Shown here: piece after piece, positions 7,808 through 15,261 of the stretch
Layout of the letters: each line of letters begins with the position of its first letter
Position numbering within the stretch: position 1 is the stretch's first letter
NCBI RefSeq assembly: GCF_015674855.1
Contig: NZ_JADMLG010000007.1
Span: 124,001 to 188,000 of the forward strand
Origin: Nocardia bovistercoris
GTDB lineage: Bacteria; Actinomycetota; Actinomycetes; Mycobacteriales; Mycobacteriaceae
Reading direction: 5' to 3'
DNA length: 64,000 nucleotides
Notes under the pieces: model-generated
Databases searched by the model: none
What the model saw: the letters and a program-made list of their open reading frames with translations, nothing else
Told to the model about the DNA's origin: nothing
Translations under genes and position numbers: made by a program

Positions 7808-8668
7808 ATGGAGACCGTTGCGATCCAGGCGCCCGACGGCAGCACGATTCCGGTGCGGCTGCTACCCGCCCGCGGAACGCACCGGCATCCCGTGACGCCC
7901 GACGCGCCGCGTCCCGTCGTGGTCGTGATGCCGGGACTCGGTGTCCCCGGCGCGTACTACCTGGTCTTCGCGCGGTATCTGGCCGAGCGCGGCTTCGACG
8001 TCGCGGTCGGCGAGATGCGCGGAAACGGTGACAGCACACCGAAACCCAGCGCCACGAGCGCCTACGGGTACCACGAGCTGGTCTCGGTCGACCTGCCCGC
8101 GATCTTCCAGGTGGTGCGCGACCGCTTCCCGGCGAGCACCCCCTACCTGCTCGGCCACAGCATGGGCGGCCAGCTCGCCGTCCTCTACGCCTCGCGCGTC
8201 AGGGGCAGGCTCGGCGGGCTACTGCTCATCGCCTCCGGCACGCCGTATCACCGCGGATTCCGCGGTGTATTCGGTCCGGGCATGCTGGTCGGGACCACCG
8301 CGGCGGCGCTCACCGCCAACCTCGCGGGCTTCTGGCCGGGCGACCGGATCACGGTGGGCGGCTTCGGTCGCCAGTCGAAGGTGCTCGTCTCCGACTGGGC
8401 GAGGCTGGCGCGCACCGGCCGGTTCGTGCCGGTCGGCGCGGACATCGATTACGAGGAGCGGATCACAAGGCTGAAGTTGCCGGTGCTCTCGATCACGATC
8501 GCGGGCGACGAACTGACGCCGCCGGGTTCGGCCGAGCACCTGCTGTCGAAGATGCCGCTGTCCGAGGTCACCACCTGGCATCAGCCCGAGCCGCTCGGCC
8601 ACAACGGGTGGATCACGGACCCGAACTCGACGGTCGACCGGATCGAGAAGTGGTTGCGGGACAGGTGA
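7808..8668 (+). CDS. Alpha/beta hydrolase
   Basis: A 286-residue protein from the ATG at 7808. The nucleophile elbow is GHSMGG with Ser118, the oxyanion strand region is VVVMPGLGVPGAYY, and the late acid and histidine lie in ITIAGDELTPPGSAEHL and EPLGHNGWI. No signal peptide is present, so it is cytosolic. The family includes esterases, lipases and haloperoxidase-like enzymes; the cap segment here is short and gives no substrate clue. It is immediately downstream of a TetR gene and is probably its regulatory target. Its stop codon sits in the loop of a strong hairpin that separates it from the convergent S9 peptidase. Confidence 0.85.
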   Translation: METVAIQAPDGSTIPVRLLPARGTHRHPVTPDAPRPVVVVMPGLGVPGAYYLVFARYLAERGFDVAVGEMRGNGDSTPKPSATSAYGYHELVSVDLPAIFQVVRDRFPASTPYLLGHSMGGQLAVLYASRVRGRLGGLLLIASGTPYHRGFRGVFGPGMLVGTTAAALTANLAGFWPGDRITVGGFGRQSKVLVSDWARLARTGRFVPVGADIDYEERITRLKLPVLSITIAGDELTPPGSAEHLLSKMPLSEVTTWHQPEPLGHNGWITDPNSTVDRIEKWLRDR

Positions 8669-8680
8669 TGTCCCGCAACC
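8652..8680. terminator. Bidirectional hairpin terminator containing a stop codon
   Basis: Perfect 12-bp stem: GGTTGCGGGACA (8652-8663), loop GGTGA, complement at 8669-8680. The loop holds the hydrolase stop codon TGA (8666-8668). It sits between two convergent genes and can terminate both. Confidence 0.75.
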
Positions 8681-8689
8681 GGTCGCGAG

Positions 8690-10735
8690 TCAGCCTTTCA
8701 TGAGCTGCTCGGCGAAGAACTCGTAGATCAGCGCGGCCTGGAACGCGGACTGCTTGTTGTCGGCCGCGCCGCCGTGGCCGCCCTCGATGTTCTCGTGGTA
8801 CCAGACCGGATGGCCGAGCTCCTCGAGCAGCGCCGTCATCTTGCGGGCGTGCCCCGGATGCACGCGGTCGTCGCGGGTGGAGGTGGTGATCAGGATCGGC
8901 GGGTACCGCAGATCGGAGCGGACGTTCTGGTACGGCGAATATTCGCTGATGTAGGCCCATTCCTCCGGCTTGTCGGGATCGCCGTATTCGGCCATCCAGG
9001 ACGCGCCGGCGAGCAGCAGGTGATAGCGCTTCATATCCAGCAGCGGCACCTGGCACACGATGGCGCCGAACAGTTCCGGGTAGCGGGTGAGCATCACGCC
9101 CATGAGCAGACCGCCGTTGCTGCCGCCGACCGCGCCGAGCTGCGCGGGCGTCGTGATGCCGCGCTCGACCAGATCCTTCGCGATCGCGGCGAAATCCTCG
9201 TAGACCTTGTACCGGTTGGCCTTCTGCACCGAGGTGTGCCACTGCGGGCCGTATTCGCCGCCGCCGCGGATATTGGTCATCACCCAGGTGCCGCCGCGTT
9301 CGAGCCAGCCCATGCCGGAGGCGCCGCTGTAGGCGGGGGTGCGCGAGACCTCGAAACCGCCGTATCCGGACATCACGGTCGGGCCCGGCACGCCGCGCCG
9401 GTCGCGACGGCGGATGACGAAGTACGGCACCCGCGTTCCGTCCTCGGAGCGGGCGAAGAACTGCTCGGTCTCGACGGTGTCGGCGTCGAAGAAGCCAGGT
9501 TCCTGTTTGAGCTTCTCGGCGCCCTGCCCCACCGAACCCGCCAGCAGGGTGGTGGGGGTGGTGAAACCGCTGGTGGTGAGCATGTATTCGTCGCCGCCCT
9601 CCAACGGGTCGAGATTGGCGACGCTGGTCGAGGCCATCGGCGGGGTGTCGGCCAGCGGTTCGCGTTTCCAGCCCTCGGCGGACGGGGTGAGGACGTACAA
9701 CTTGGTCTGCACATCCTCGAGGGTGGCCAGCAGCAGATAATTCTCGGTCCAGCCGAAGCCGTGCAGCGCGGTGTGCTCGTCAGGGGTGAACACGATCTCG
9801 AAATCCCGTTCGCCCGCGAGGAATCGCTCGAAATCGATGGCGAGCAGCGCGCCGGCGGGATAGGCGGCGCCCGCGATCTCCCACGGCGACTTGAGCCGGA
9901 TCAGCAGCCAGTCCTTGTACCAGGACTCGCTGGCGTCGGTGGGGATGTCGAGGCGACGCAGCGACCCGTCGTCCTCGAGCAGGAAAACCTCTTCGTTGAA
10001 GAAGTCGGTGGCCCGCCCGACGAAATGGCGTTCGTATCCCGGCGTCCTGTCGTAGCCTGCCGATACCGCGACATCGCTCGGTTCGCCTTCGAAAACCGTT
10101 TCCGCCGAGGACAGTTCGGTGCCGCGCCGCCATTTCTTCATGATTCGCGGATAGCCGGATTCGGTGAGCGAGCCGGGCCCGAAATCGGTGCCGACGTAGA
10201 CGGTGTCGATATCGATCCAGCTCAGCTGGGATTTCGCCTCGGGCAGGTGGAATCCGCCGTCGGCGGGATCGATGAAAGTGCGGCTCGCCATATCGAATTC
10301 GCGGACCACCTTGGCGTCGGCGCCGCCGCGCGACAGGCTGATCAGTGCGCGCGACTGCTCGGGGCGCAGCACTCCCGCGCCGCCCCACACCCAGTTCTCG
10401 TCCTCGGCCTCGGCCAGCGCGTCGACATCGATGAGCACATCCCAGTCCGGCGCGGGTTTCGCGTATTCGTCGAAGGTGGTGCGCCGCCACAATCCGCGCG
10501 GATGTTCGGCGTCGCGCCAGAAGTTGTAGAGCCACGGCCCGCGCCTGCCCGGATACGCGATCTTGGTGTCGGTGTCGAGCATGTCGAGGATGCGACCTTC
10601 GAGCTCGACGAAGCGGTCGGACTCGGCGAAGGCCGCCACCACCACCTCGTTGTGCGCCCGCGCCCAGTCCAGCGCGCGGTCGTCGGTCACCTGTTCCAGC
10701 CACAGGTAGGGGTCGGTCGCAGTCGGCTCGCTCAT
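8690..10735 (-). CDS. S9A prolyl oligopeptidase-family serine peptidase
   Basis: A 681-residue cytosolic peptidase starting at the ATG at 10735 (MSEPTATDPYLWLEQ, the usual S9A opening). The N-terminal ~400 residues form the beta-propeller gate. The C-terminal alpha/beta-hydrolase domain has the nucleophile motif GGSNGGLL, the acid region TSTRDDRVHPGHARK, and the catalytic His in NIEGGHGG. These enzymes cleave short peptides after proline or basic residues (prolyl oligopeptidase or oligopeptidase B). M. tuberculosis has a similar gene (recalled as Rv0457c) near lpdC, as here. It is divergent from the M19-like dipeptidase, so the two peptidases share an 85-bp promoter region. No export signal. 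Confidence 0.92.
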   Translation of the reverse strand: MSEPTATDPYLWLEQVTDDRALDWARAHNEVVVAAFAESDRFVELEGRILDMLDTDTKIAYPGRRGPWLYNFWRDAEHPRGLWRRTTFDEYAKPAPDWDVLIDVDALAEAEDENWVWGGAGVLRPEQSRALISLSRGGADAKVVREFDMASRTFIDPADGGFHLPEAKSQLSWIDIDTVYVGTDFGPGSLTESGYPRIMKKWRRGTELSSAETVFEGEPSDVAVSAGYDRTPGYERHFVGRATDFFNEEVFLLEDDGSLRRLDIPTDASESWYKDWLLIRLKSPWEIAGAAYPAGALLAIDFERFLAGERDFEIVFTPDEHTALHGFGWTENYLLLATLEDVQTKLYVLTPSAEGWKREPLADTPPMASTSVANLDPLEGGDEYMLTTSGFTTPTTLLAGSVGQGAEKLKQEPGFFDADTVETEQFFARSEDGTRVPYFVIRRRDRRGVPGPTVMSGYGGFEVSRTPAYSGASGMGWLERGGTWVMTNIRGGGEYGPQWHTSVQKANRYKVYEDFAAIAKDLVERGITTPAQLGAVGGSNGGLLMGVMLTRYPELFGAIVCQVPLLDMKRYHLLLAGASWMAEYGDPDKPEEWAYISEYSPYQNVRSDLRYPPILITTSTRDDRVHPGHARKMTALLEELGHPVWYHENIEGGHGGAADNKQSAFQAALIYEFFAEQLMKG

Positions 10736-10820
10736 GGCAACATTCTCACGTAAGCGACCGAGAATCGGGGCGTTCGGTCGCCGTTGCCCCCGCCGGAACG
10801 CGAACGAACAGGAGCGAGTC

Positions 10821-11822
10821 GTGTCTTTCGAAAAAGCTTCTGCCGCTCTTCTGTGGGAACAGCACTGTTGCCTGCCGATGTCGCTCACCGCGCGGGTCAC
10901 CGAACTGACCAGGTATCCGGTCGGTTCCTACCTGTCGGTGAATGTCGGCTACGCGCCGCAGACCACCGCCGACACCCTGGCGTTGCTGCGGCTGTTCCGC
11001 ACCGACGCGGTCGCCGACGGCCGTTTCCGCCTGGTCCGCACCCTCGCCGACATCGCGCGGGCCGACACCGCCATCGCGCTCGCCTTCGACCTCGAGGACT
11101 GCGGTCCGCTCGGCGGCGACCTCGACAATGTCGCGGTATTCCACGCCCTCGGCGTGCGCTCGCTGGCCGCGACCTACAACCACGCCAACGCCGCGGGCTG
11201 CGGCTGCCTCGACACCGACGACACCGGCCTGACCGGCTACGGCCGCGACCTGGTCCGCGCGCTGAACGAGGTCGGCATGTTCGTCGACGGATCGCACTGT
11301 TCCCGGCGCAGCGGGCTGGACATGGCCGAACTCACCGAGACCCCGATGATCTACAGCCATTCCAATTTCGCCGCGCTCTGGCCGCATCCCCGCAATATCA
11401 CCGACGAACAGGCGGTGTCCTGCGCGCGCACCGGCGGCGTGATCGGGATCAACGGGGTCGGCATATTCCTCGGGCGCAATGCCGAATCCGAGCGCGCCGC
11501 CCGCGTCGAGGCGATGGCGCGGCATATCGAATACGGCGCCGAACTGGTCGGGATCGACCATATCGGGATCGGTTCGGACTTCTCCTTCGACGCCGACGAC
11601 TTCAATGCCGAGATACGCGCGAATCCGGAGAACTTCTCCGACGACTACACCAAATACGGTCCGCTGTGCTGGGTGCCGCCAGAAGACCTGCTCGGGCAAG
11701 GCGCCACACCGGGGCTGGACGAACTGCTCGCCGGGCGCGGATTCACCCCCGCCGAGCGCGCCGCGGTATTCGGCGGGAATTTCGCGCGCGCCGCCGCACG
11801 GGTGTGGCGCGATCCCGCTTGA
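10821..11822 (+). CDS. Membrane dipeptidase-like (peptidase M19) protein
   Basis: A 333-residue protein. The start is the GTG at 10821, with AGGAGC five bases upstream. The amidohydrolase-type barrel of M19 dipeptidases is recognisable by FDLEDCGPLGG (the bridging Glu region), the SHSN motif in TPMIYSHSNFAALWPHPRNITDEQ, and the final GIGSDF metal-site Asp. At the N-terminus, where family members usually have a DGHND-type motif, this protein has WEQHCCLPM, so one expected aspartate is missing. No signal peptide is seen despite the family name. It may hydrolyse dipeptides or a related amide; the altered metal site makes activity uncertain. It is divergent from the S9 peptidase. Confidence 0.8.
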   Translation: MSFEKASAALLWEQHCCLPMSLTARVTELTRYPVGSYLSVNVGYAPQTTADTLALLRLFRTDAVADGRFRLVRTLADIARADTAIALAFDLEDCGPLGGDLDNVAVFHALGVRSLAATYNHANAAGCGCLDTDDTGLTGYGRDLVRALNEVGMFVDGSHCSRRSGLDMAELTETPMIYSHSNFAALWPHPRNITDEQAVSCARTGGVIGINGVGIFLGRNAESERAARVEAMARHIEYGAELVGIDHIGIGSDFSFDADDFNAEIRANPENFSDDYTKYGPLCWVPPEDLLGQGATPGLDELLAGRGFTPAERAAVFGGNFARAAARVWRDPA

Positions 11823-11889
11823 GCGCGCGAGCGCACCGATGCGGGGGCACGCGCGGTGAAGTTCTCGTGACAGAGCTAGGCTCGCAGAT

Positions 11890-13293
11890 GTGACTTCCCA
11901 CTACGATGTCGTCGTTCTCGGCGCTGGTCCCGGCGGTTATGTCGCCGCGATCCGTGCCGCTCAACTCGGCCTGCGAACAGCGATTGTCGAGAAGAAATAC
12001 TGGGGCGGTGTATGCCTGAACGTCGGCTGCATCCCGTCGAAGGCGCTGCTGCGCAACGCCGAACTGGCCCACATCTTCACCAAGGAGGCCAAGACCTTCG
12101 GTATTTCCGGGTCGGCGAGCTTCGACTTCGGTGTCGCGTTCGACCGCAGCCGCAAGGTCGCGGACGGCCGGGTCAAGGGCGTTCACTTCCTGATGAAGAA
12201 GAACAAGATCGACGAGTTCGACGGTGTCGGCTCCTTCGTCGACGCCAATACGCTCTCGGTCGCGCTCAGCAAGGGCGGCGACGAGCGGATCACCTTCGAC
12301 AACGTGATCATCGCGACCGGCACCGTCACCAAACTGCTGCCTGGCACCGCGCTCAGCGACAACGTGGTCACCTACGAGGAGCAGATCCTCACCCGTGAGC
12401 TGCCCGGCTCCATTCTCATCGTCGGCGCGGGCGCGATCGGCATGGAGTTCGGCTACGTCCTGAAGAATTACGGCGTCGACGTGCGGATCGTGGAATTCCT
12501 CGATCGCGCGCTGCCCAACGAGGACGTCGACGTCTCCAAGGAGATCACCAAGCAGTACAAGAAGCTGGGGATCACCATCACCACCGGCGCCGCTGTGCAG
12601 TCGATCGACGACGACGGGTCCAAGGTCACGGTGTCGATCAAGGACAACAAGTCCGGTTCGGTGGAGACCGTCACCGTGGACAAGGTCCTGCAGGCGGTCG
12701 GCTTCGCGCCCCGCGTCGATGGCTACGGCCTGGAGAACACCGGCGTCGCGCTCACCGAACGGGGCGCGATCGCCATCGATGACAACATGCGCACCAACGT
12801 GCCGCACATCTACGCCATCGGTGACGTCACGGCCAAACTGCAGCTCGCGCACGTCGCCGAGGCGCAGGGCGTGGTCGCCGCCGAGACCATCGCGGGCGCG
12901 CCGACGCTCACCCTCGGCGACTACCGGATGATGCCGCGCGCCACCTTCTGTCAGCCGCAGGTCGCCAGCTTCGGCCTCACCGAACAGCAGGCGCGCGACG
13001 AAGGCTACGACGTCAAGGTCGCCACCTTCCCGTTCACCGCCAACGGCAAGGCGCACGGCCTCGGCGACCCCACCGGCTTCGTCAAACTGATCGCCGACAG
13101 CAACTACGGCGAACTGCTCGGCGGCCACCTCATCGGCCCCGACGTCTCCGAACTGCTGCCCGAGCTCACCTTGGCCCAGAAGTGGGACCTCACGGTGAAC
13201 GAACTCACCCGCAACGTGCACACCCACCCCACCCTGAGCGAGGCGCTGCAGGAGGCCATCCACGGCCTCGCGGGCCACATGATCAACTTCTGA
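11890..13293 (+). CDS. lpdC: Dihydrolipoyl dehydrogenase
   Basis: A 467-residue FAD-dependent disulfide oxidoreductase starting at the GTG at 11890. It has the N-terminal FAD motif VVVLGAGPGGYVAAIRAAQLG, the redox-active disulfide Cys42/Cys47 in GGVCLNVGCIPSK, the NAD-binding GAGAIGMEFGYV, the second FAD motif YAIGDVTAKLQLAHVAEAQG, and the C-terminal catalytic His-Glu dyad in HTHPTLSEALQEAIHGL. It is the E3 of pyruvate and 2-oxoglutarate dehydrogenase complexes; in mycobacteria LpdC also serves a peroxiredoxin system and branched-chain ketoacid dehydrogenase. It stands alone between unrelated genes, and its length matches the family. Confidence 0.97.
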   Translation: MTSHYDVVVLGAGPGGYVAAIRAAQLGLRTAIVEKKYWGGVCLNVGCIPSKALLRNAELAHIFTKEAKTFGISGSASFDFGVAFDRSRKVADGRVKGVHFLMKKNKIDEFDGVGSFVDANTLSVALSKGGDERITFDNVIIATGTVTKLLPGTALSDNVVTYEEQILTRELPGSILIVGAGAIGMEFGYVLKNYGVDVRIVEFLDRALPNEDVDVSKEITKQYKKLGITITTGAAVQSIDDDGSKVTVSIKDNKSGSVETVTVDKVLQAVGFAPRVDGYGLENTGVALTERGAIAIDDNMRTNVPHIYAIGDVTAKLQLAHVAEAQGVVAAETIAGAPTLTLGDYRMMPRATFCQPQVASFGLTEQQARDEGYDVKVATFPFTANGKAHGLGDPTGFVKLIADSNYGELLGGHLIGPDVSELLPELTLAQKWDLTVNELTRNVHTHPTLSEALQEAIHGLAGHMINF

Positions 13294-13412
13294 TCGGCTC
13301 CGACAGGGCGGCGGCATCGACACGGCGGCGGCATCCGGATTCGGGTGCCGCTGTCTCGTTCGCGCCGCGTTCGCGGTTGGCGTTCGACGGGCGTGCGCGA
13401 TAGACACGTACG

Positions 13413-14123
13413 GTGCGTCGGAAGATCCTGCTCGGTGGTGCCCTCGTCCTGGTCGTCGCGGCGGTGCTCGGGTTCGGCGGCTACCGGGCGATGAACGCGC
13501 GCACCTTCCAATGGACGGGTCGCCTGGTGGCGCGCGTCGACACCGCCGAGAAGGTGGTGGCGCTGACGCTGGACGACGGGCCGAGCGCGAGGGCGCCGGA
13601 AGTGCTGCGGGTTCTCGCCGAGGCCGAGATCCGAGCGACCTTCTATCTCAACGGCCGCGATCTGGCGGCACGCCCCGAGGCGGGGCGGGCCATCGCGGCC
13701 GCGGGCCACGAGATCGGCAATCACACCTACACCCATCGACGCATGATCCTGGTCTCCGGCGACACCATCCGCGCCGAGATCGAGGACACCGATCGCGAGA
13801 TCGCCGCGACCGGCTACCGAGGTCCCGTCACCTTCCGACCGCCCTACGGCAAGAAGCTGTGGGGTCTGCCGAAATACCTGTCCGACCACGACCGGACCAC
13901 GGTGATGTGGGATGTGGAACCCGATTCGGGCAGGTCGGCGACCACCGACGAGATCGTGGCCGAGACCGTGCGCGGGGTGCGCCCGGGGTCCATCGTGCTG
14001 CTGCACGTGATGGGCGAGCACGGCGCGACCTCGTTGGCCGCGATTCCCCGCATCGTCGCCGAATTGCGTTCGGCCGGCTACCGCTTCGTCACCGTTTCCG
14101 ATCTGATCGGTCGCGGTCGGTGA
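13413..14123 (+). CDS. Membrane-anchored NodB-type polysaccharide deacetylase
   Basis: A 236-residue protein from the GTG at 13413. A single N-terminal hydrophobic helix (ILLGGALVLVVAAVLGFGGY) acts as a signal anchor, placing the catalytic domain outside the membrane. All five NodB motifs are present: LTLDDGP (metal-binding and catalytic Asp, residues 54-55), GNHTYTH (metal histidines), RPPYGKK, the VMWDVEPDS region and VLLHVMGEH. Such enzymes remove N-acetyl groups from peptidoglycan or other amino sugars. Its 3' end overlaps the convergent oxidoreductase gene by 35 bp. The substrate is inferred only at family level. Confidence 0.9.
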   Translation: MRRKILLGGALVLVVAAVLGFGGYRAMNARTFQWTGRLVARVDTAEKVVALTLDDGPSARAPEVLRVLAEAEIRATFYLNGRDLAARPEAGRAIAAAGHEIGNHTYTHRRMILVSGDTIRAEIEDTDREIAATGYRGPVTFRPPYGKKLWGLPKYLSDHDRTTVMWDVEPDSGRSATTDEIVAETVRGVRPGSIVLLHVMGEHGATSLAAIPRIVAELRSAGYRFVTVSDLIGRGR

Positions 14124-14535
14124 GCATTCCGTACGCGCGCTCCGGGATGATGCGGACTATGGCCCTGCGGTCGGCGACCATCGCGCGTCGGTAGTCGGCC
14201 CAGTCGGGGTGTTCGCCCGCGGCGGTGCGGTAGTAGGTGACCAGTGCGTCGACGGTGGCGTCATCTGTGGATTCGGCGGGCGGGGTCAATTCGACCGAGC
14301 CTTCGAGTACGGCGTAGGAGAAGAAGTCCGCGCTGGTCACGTGCAGTGCGGCCCAGGGGGTGCGGCGCAGGTTGTGATACTTGGCACGGTCGGCGGTGAT
14401 GGAGATCGAGATGTCGCCCGCTTCGCCGACCACGTGCAGGACGTTGGACAACTGCGGGCGGCCGTCGCGGCGCAGGGTGGTCAGCACCGAACGGTCGGTG
14501 GTCGTGGCGAACCGGAGAGCTGCGGAGAGGTCCAT
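14089..14535 (-). CDS. PPOX-class split-barrel F420/FMN-dependent protein
   Basis: A 148-residue split beta-barrel protein. The opening AALRFATTTDRSVLTTLRRDGRPQLSNVLHVV and the following SISITADRAKYHNLRRTPWAALHV are the characteristic strands and flavin/deazaflavin-binding Arg/Lys pattern of the PPOX/pyridoxamine-oxidase-like family. Many actinobacterial members use coenzyme F420 as a reductase cofactor; others bind FMN or haem. The C-terminus runs 35 bp into the convergent deacetylase gene. It is co-directional with the AhpD-like gene upstream at 14578-15123 (42-bp gap). The substrate is unknown. Confidence 0.85.
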   Translation of the reverse strand: MDLSAALRFATTTDRSVLTTLRRDGRPQLSNVLHVVGEAGDISISITADRAKYHNLRRTPWAALHVTSADFFSYAVLEGSVELTPPAESTDDATVDALVTYYRTAAGEHPDWADYRRAMVADRRAIVRIIPERAYGMLTDRDRSDRKR

Positions 14536-14577
14536 ACGTGAGGTAACCGCGAACCGTGGGCGTGGCTTCCCGTCGGA

Positions 14578-15123
14578 CTATCTGTCGTCGCGTTGGATGC
14601 GCAGGGCGGTGATGGTGGCGGCGAGGCCCTCGTACTGGTTGGTGAGCAGGACGATCTCGATCAGGGCGCGCTCGTCGTAGTGTTCGGCCAGTTCGTTCCA
14701 AGTGGCGTCATCGAGGTCGCGGGTTTCCACCACCCTGTCGACGGCGGTGAGCAGGGCACGGTGTTTCGGTGACCAGCCGGGCGCTTCGGGGCCGGTGTGG
14801 ATGCGGTCCAGGATTTCCGGGGTGATCCCGGCGCGTTTGCCGAGGCGGATGTGGTGATCGGTCTCGTACGCGCAGTCGCGCAGGTGGGCCACGCGCAGGA
14901 TGACCAGTTCGGATTCGTGGCGCGGAAGGCGACCGCCCGGCATGAGTTTGCCCGAATAGTGCAGCCAGCCGCGGAAAAGTCCTCCGGTGCGGCCGAGCGT
15001 GCTGAACAGGTGCGCGTCGGGAGTGCCCGCGGCGCGGGAAAGCACCTGCCACGCAGCCCAGTTGAGCGGACCGAGCTCGCGTAGCCGTCCGGGGGCGATA
15101 CGCGGTCGCGACGTCGAAACCAT
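14578..15123 (-). CDS. Carboxymuconolactone decarboxylase/AhpD-like protein
   Basis: A 181-residue protein starting at the ATG at 15123, preceded by GAGAGG. It is an all-helical AhpD-fold protein: GRLPRHESELVILRVAHLRDCAYETDHHIRLGKRAGITPEILDRI holds the family core. AhpD peroxidases have a CxxC in this helix; here only one Cys (in RDCAYETDHH) is present, so a thiol peroxidase cycle of the AhpD type is unlikely. The sequence resembles the carboxymuconolactone-decarboxylase family proteins common in Nocardia and mycobacteria. It probably shares a transcript with the downstream split-barrel oxidoreductase. Confidence 0.82.
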   Translation of the reverse strand: MVSTSRPRIAPGRLRELGPLNWAAWQVLSRAAGTPDAHLFSTLGRTGGLFRGWLHYSGKLMPGGRLPRHESELVILRVAHLRDCAYETDHHIRLGKRAGITPEILDRIHTGPEAPGWSPKHRALLTAVDRVVETRDLDDATWNELAEHYDERALIEIVLLTNQYEGLAATITALRIQRDDR

Positions 15124-15261
15124 GGCCCTTGCCTCTCGTCGAACTCGGATGGGGAGCGCGGAACCGGTGCGCCAGCGTACCCTTTCACATCGGTGCGGCG
15201 TGTATGTGACAGCACGCGAGCGGCGCCACGAGTCGGATCGGTGGGCAGGGGATATCGCACG

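Noticed and set aside
8774..10753. A 659-residue open frame on the plus strand
   Set aside because: It is the antisense shadow of the S9 peptidase gene, whose catalytic motifs on the minus strand are intact. High GC at third positions keeps the reverse frame open.
11743..13407. A 554-residue open frame opposite lpdC
   Set aside because: Antisense shadow of a clearly functional dihydrolipoyl dehydrogenase; no recognisable domain.
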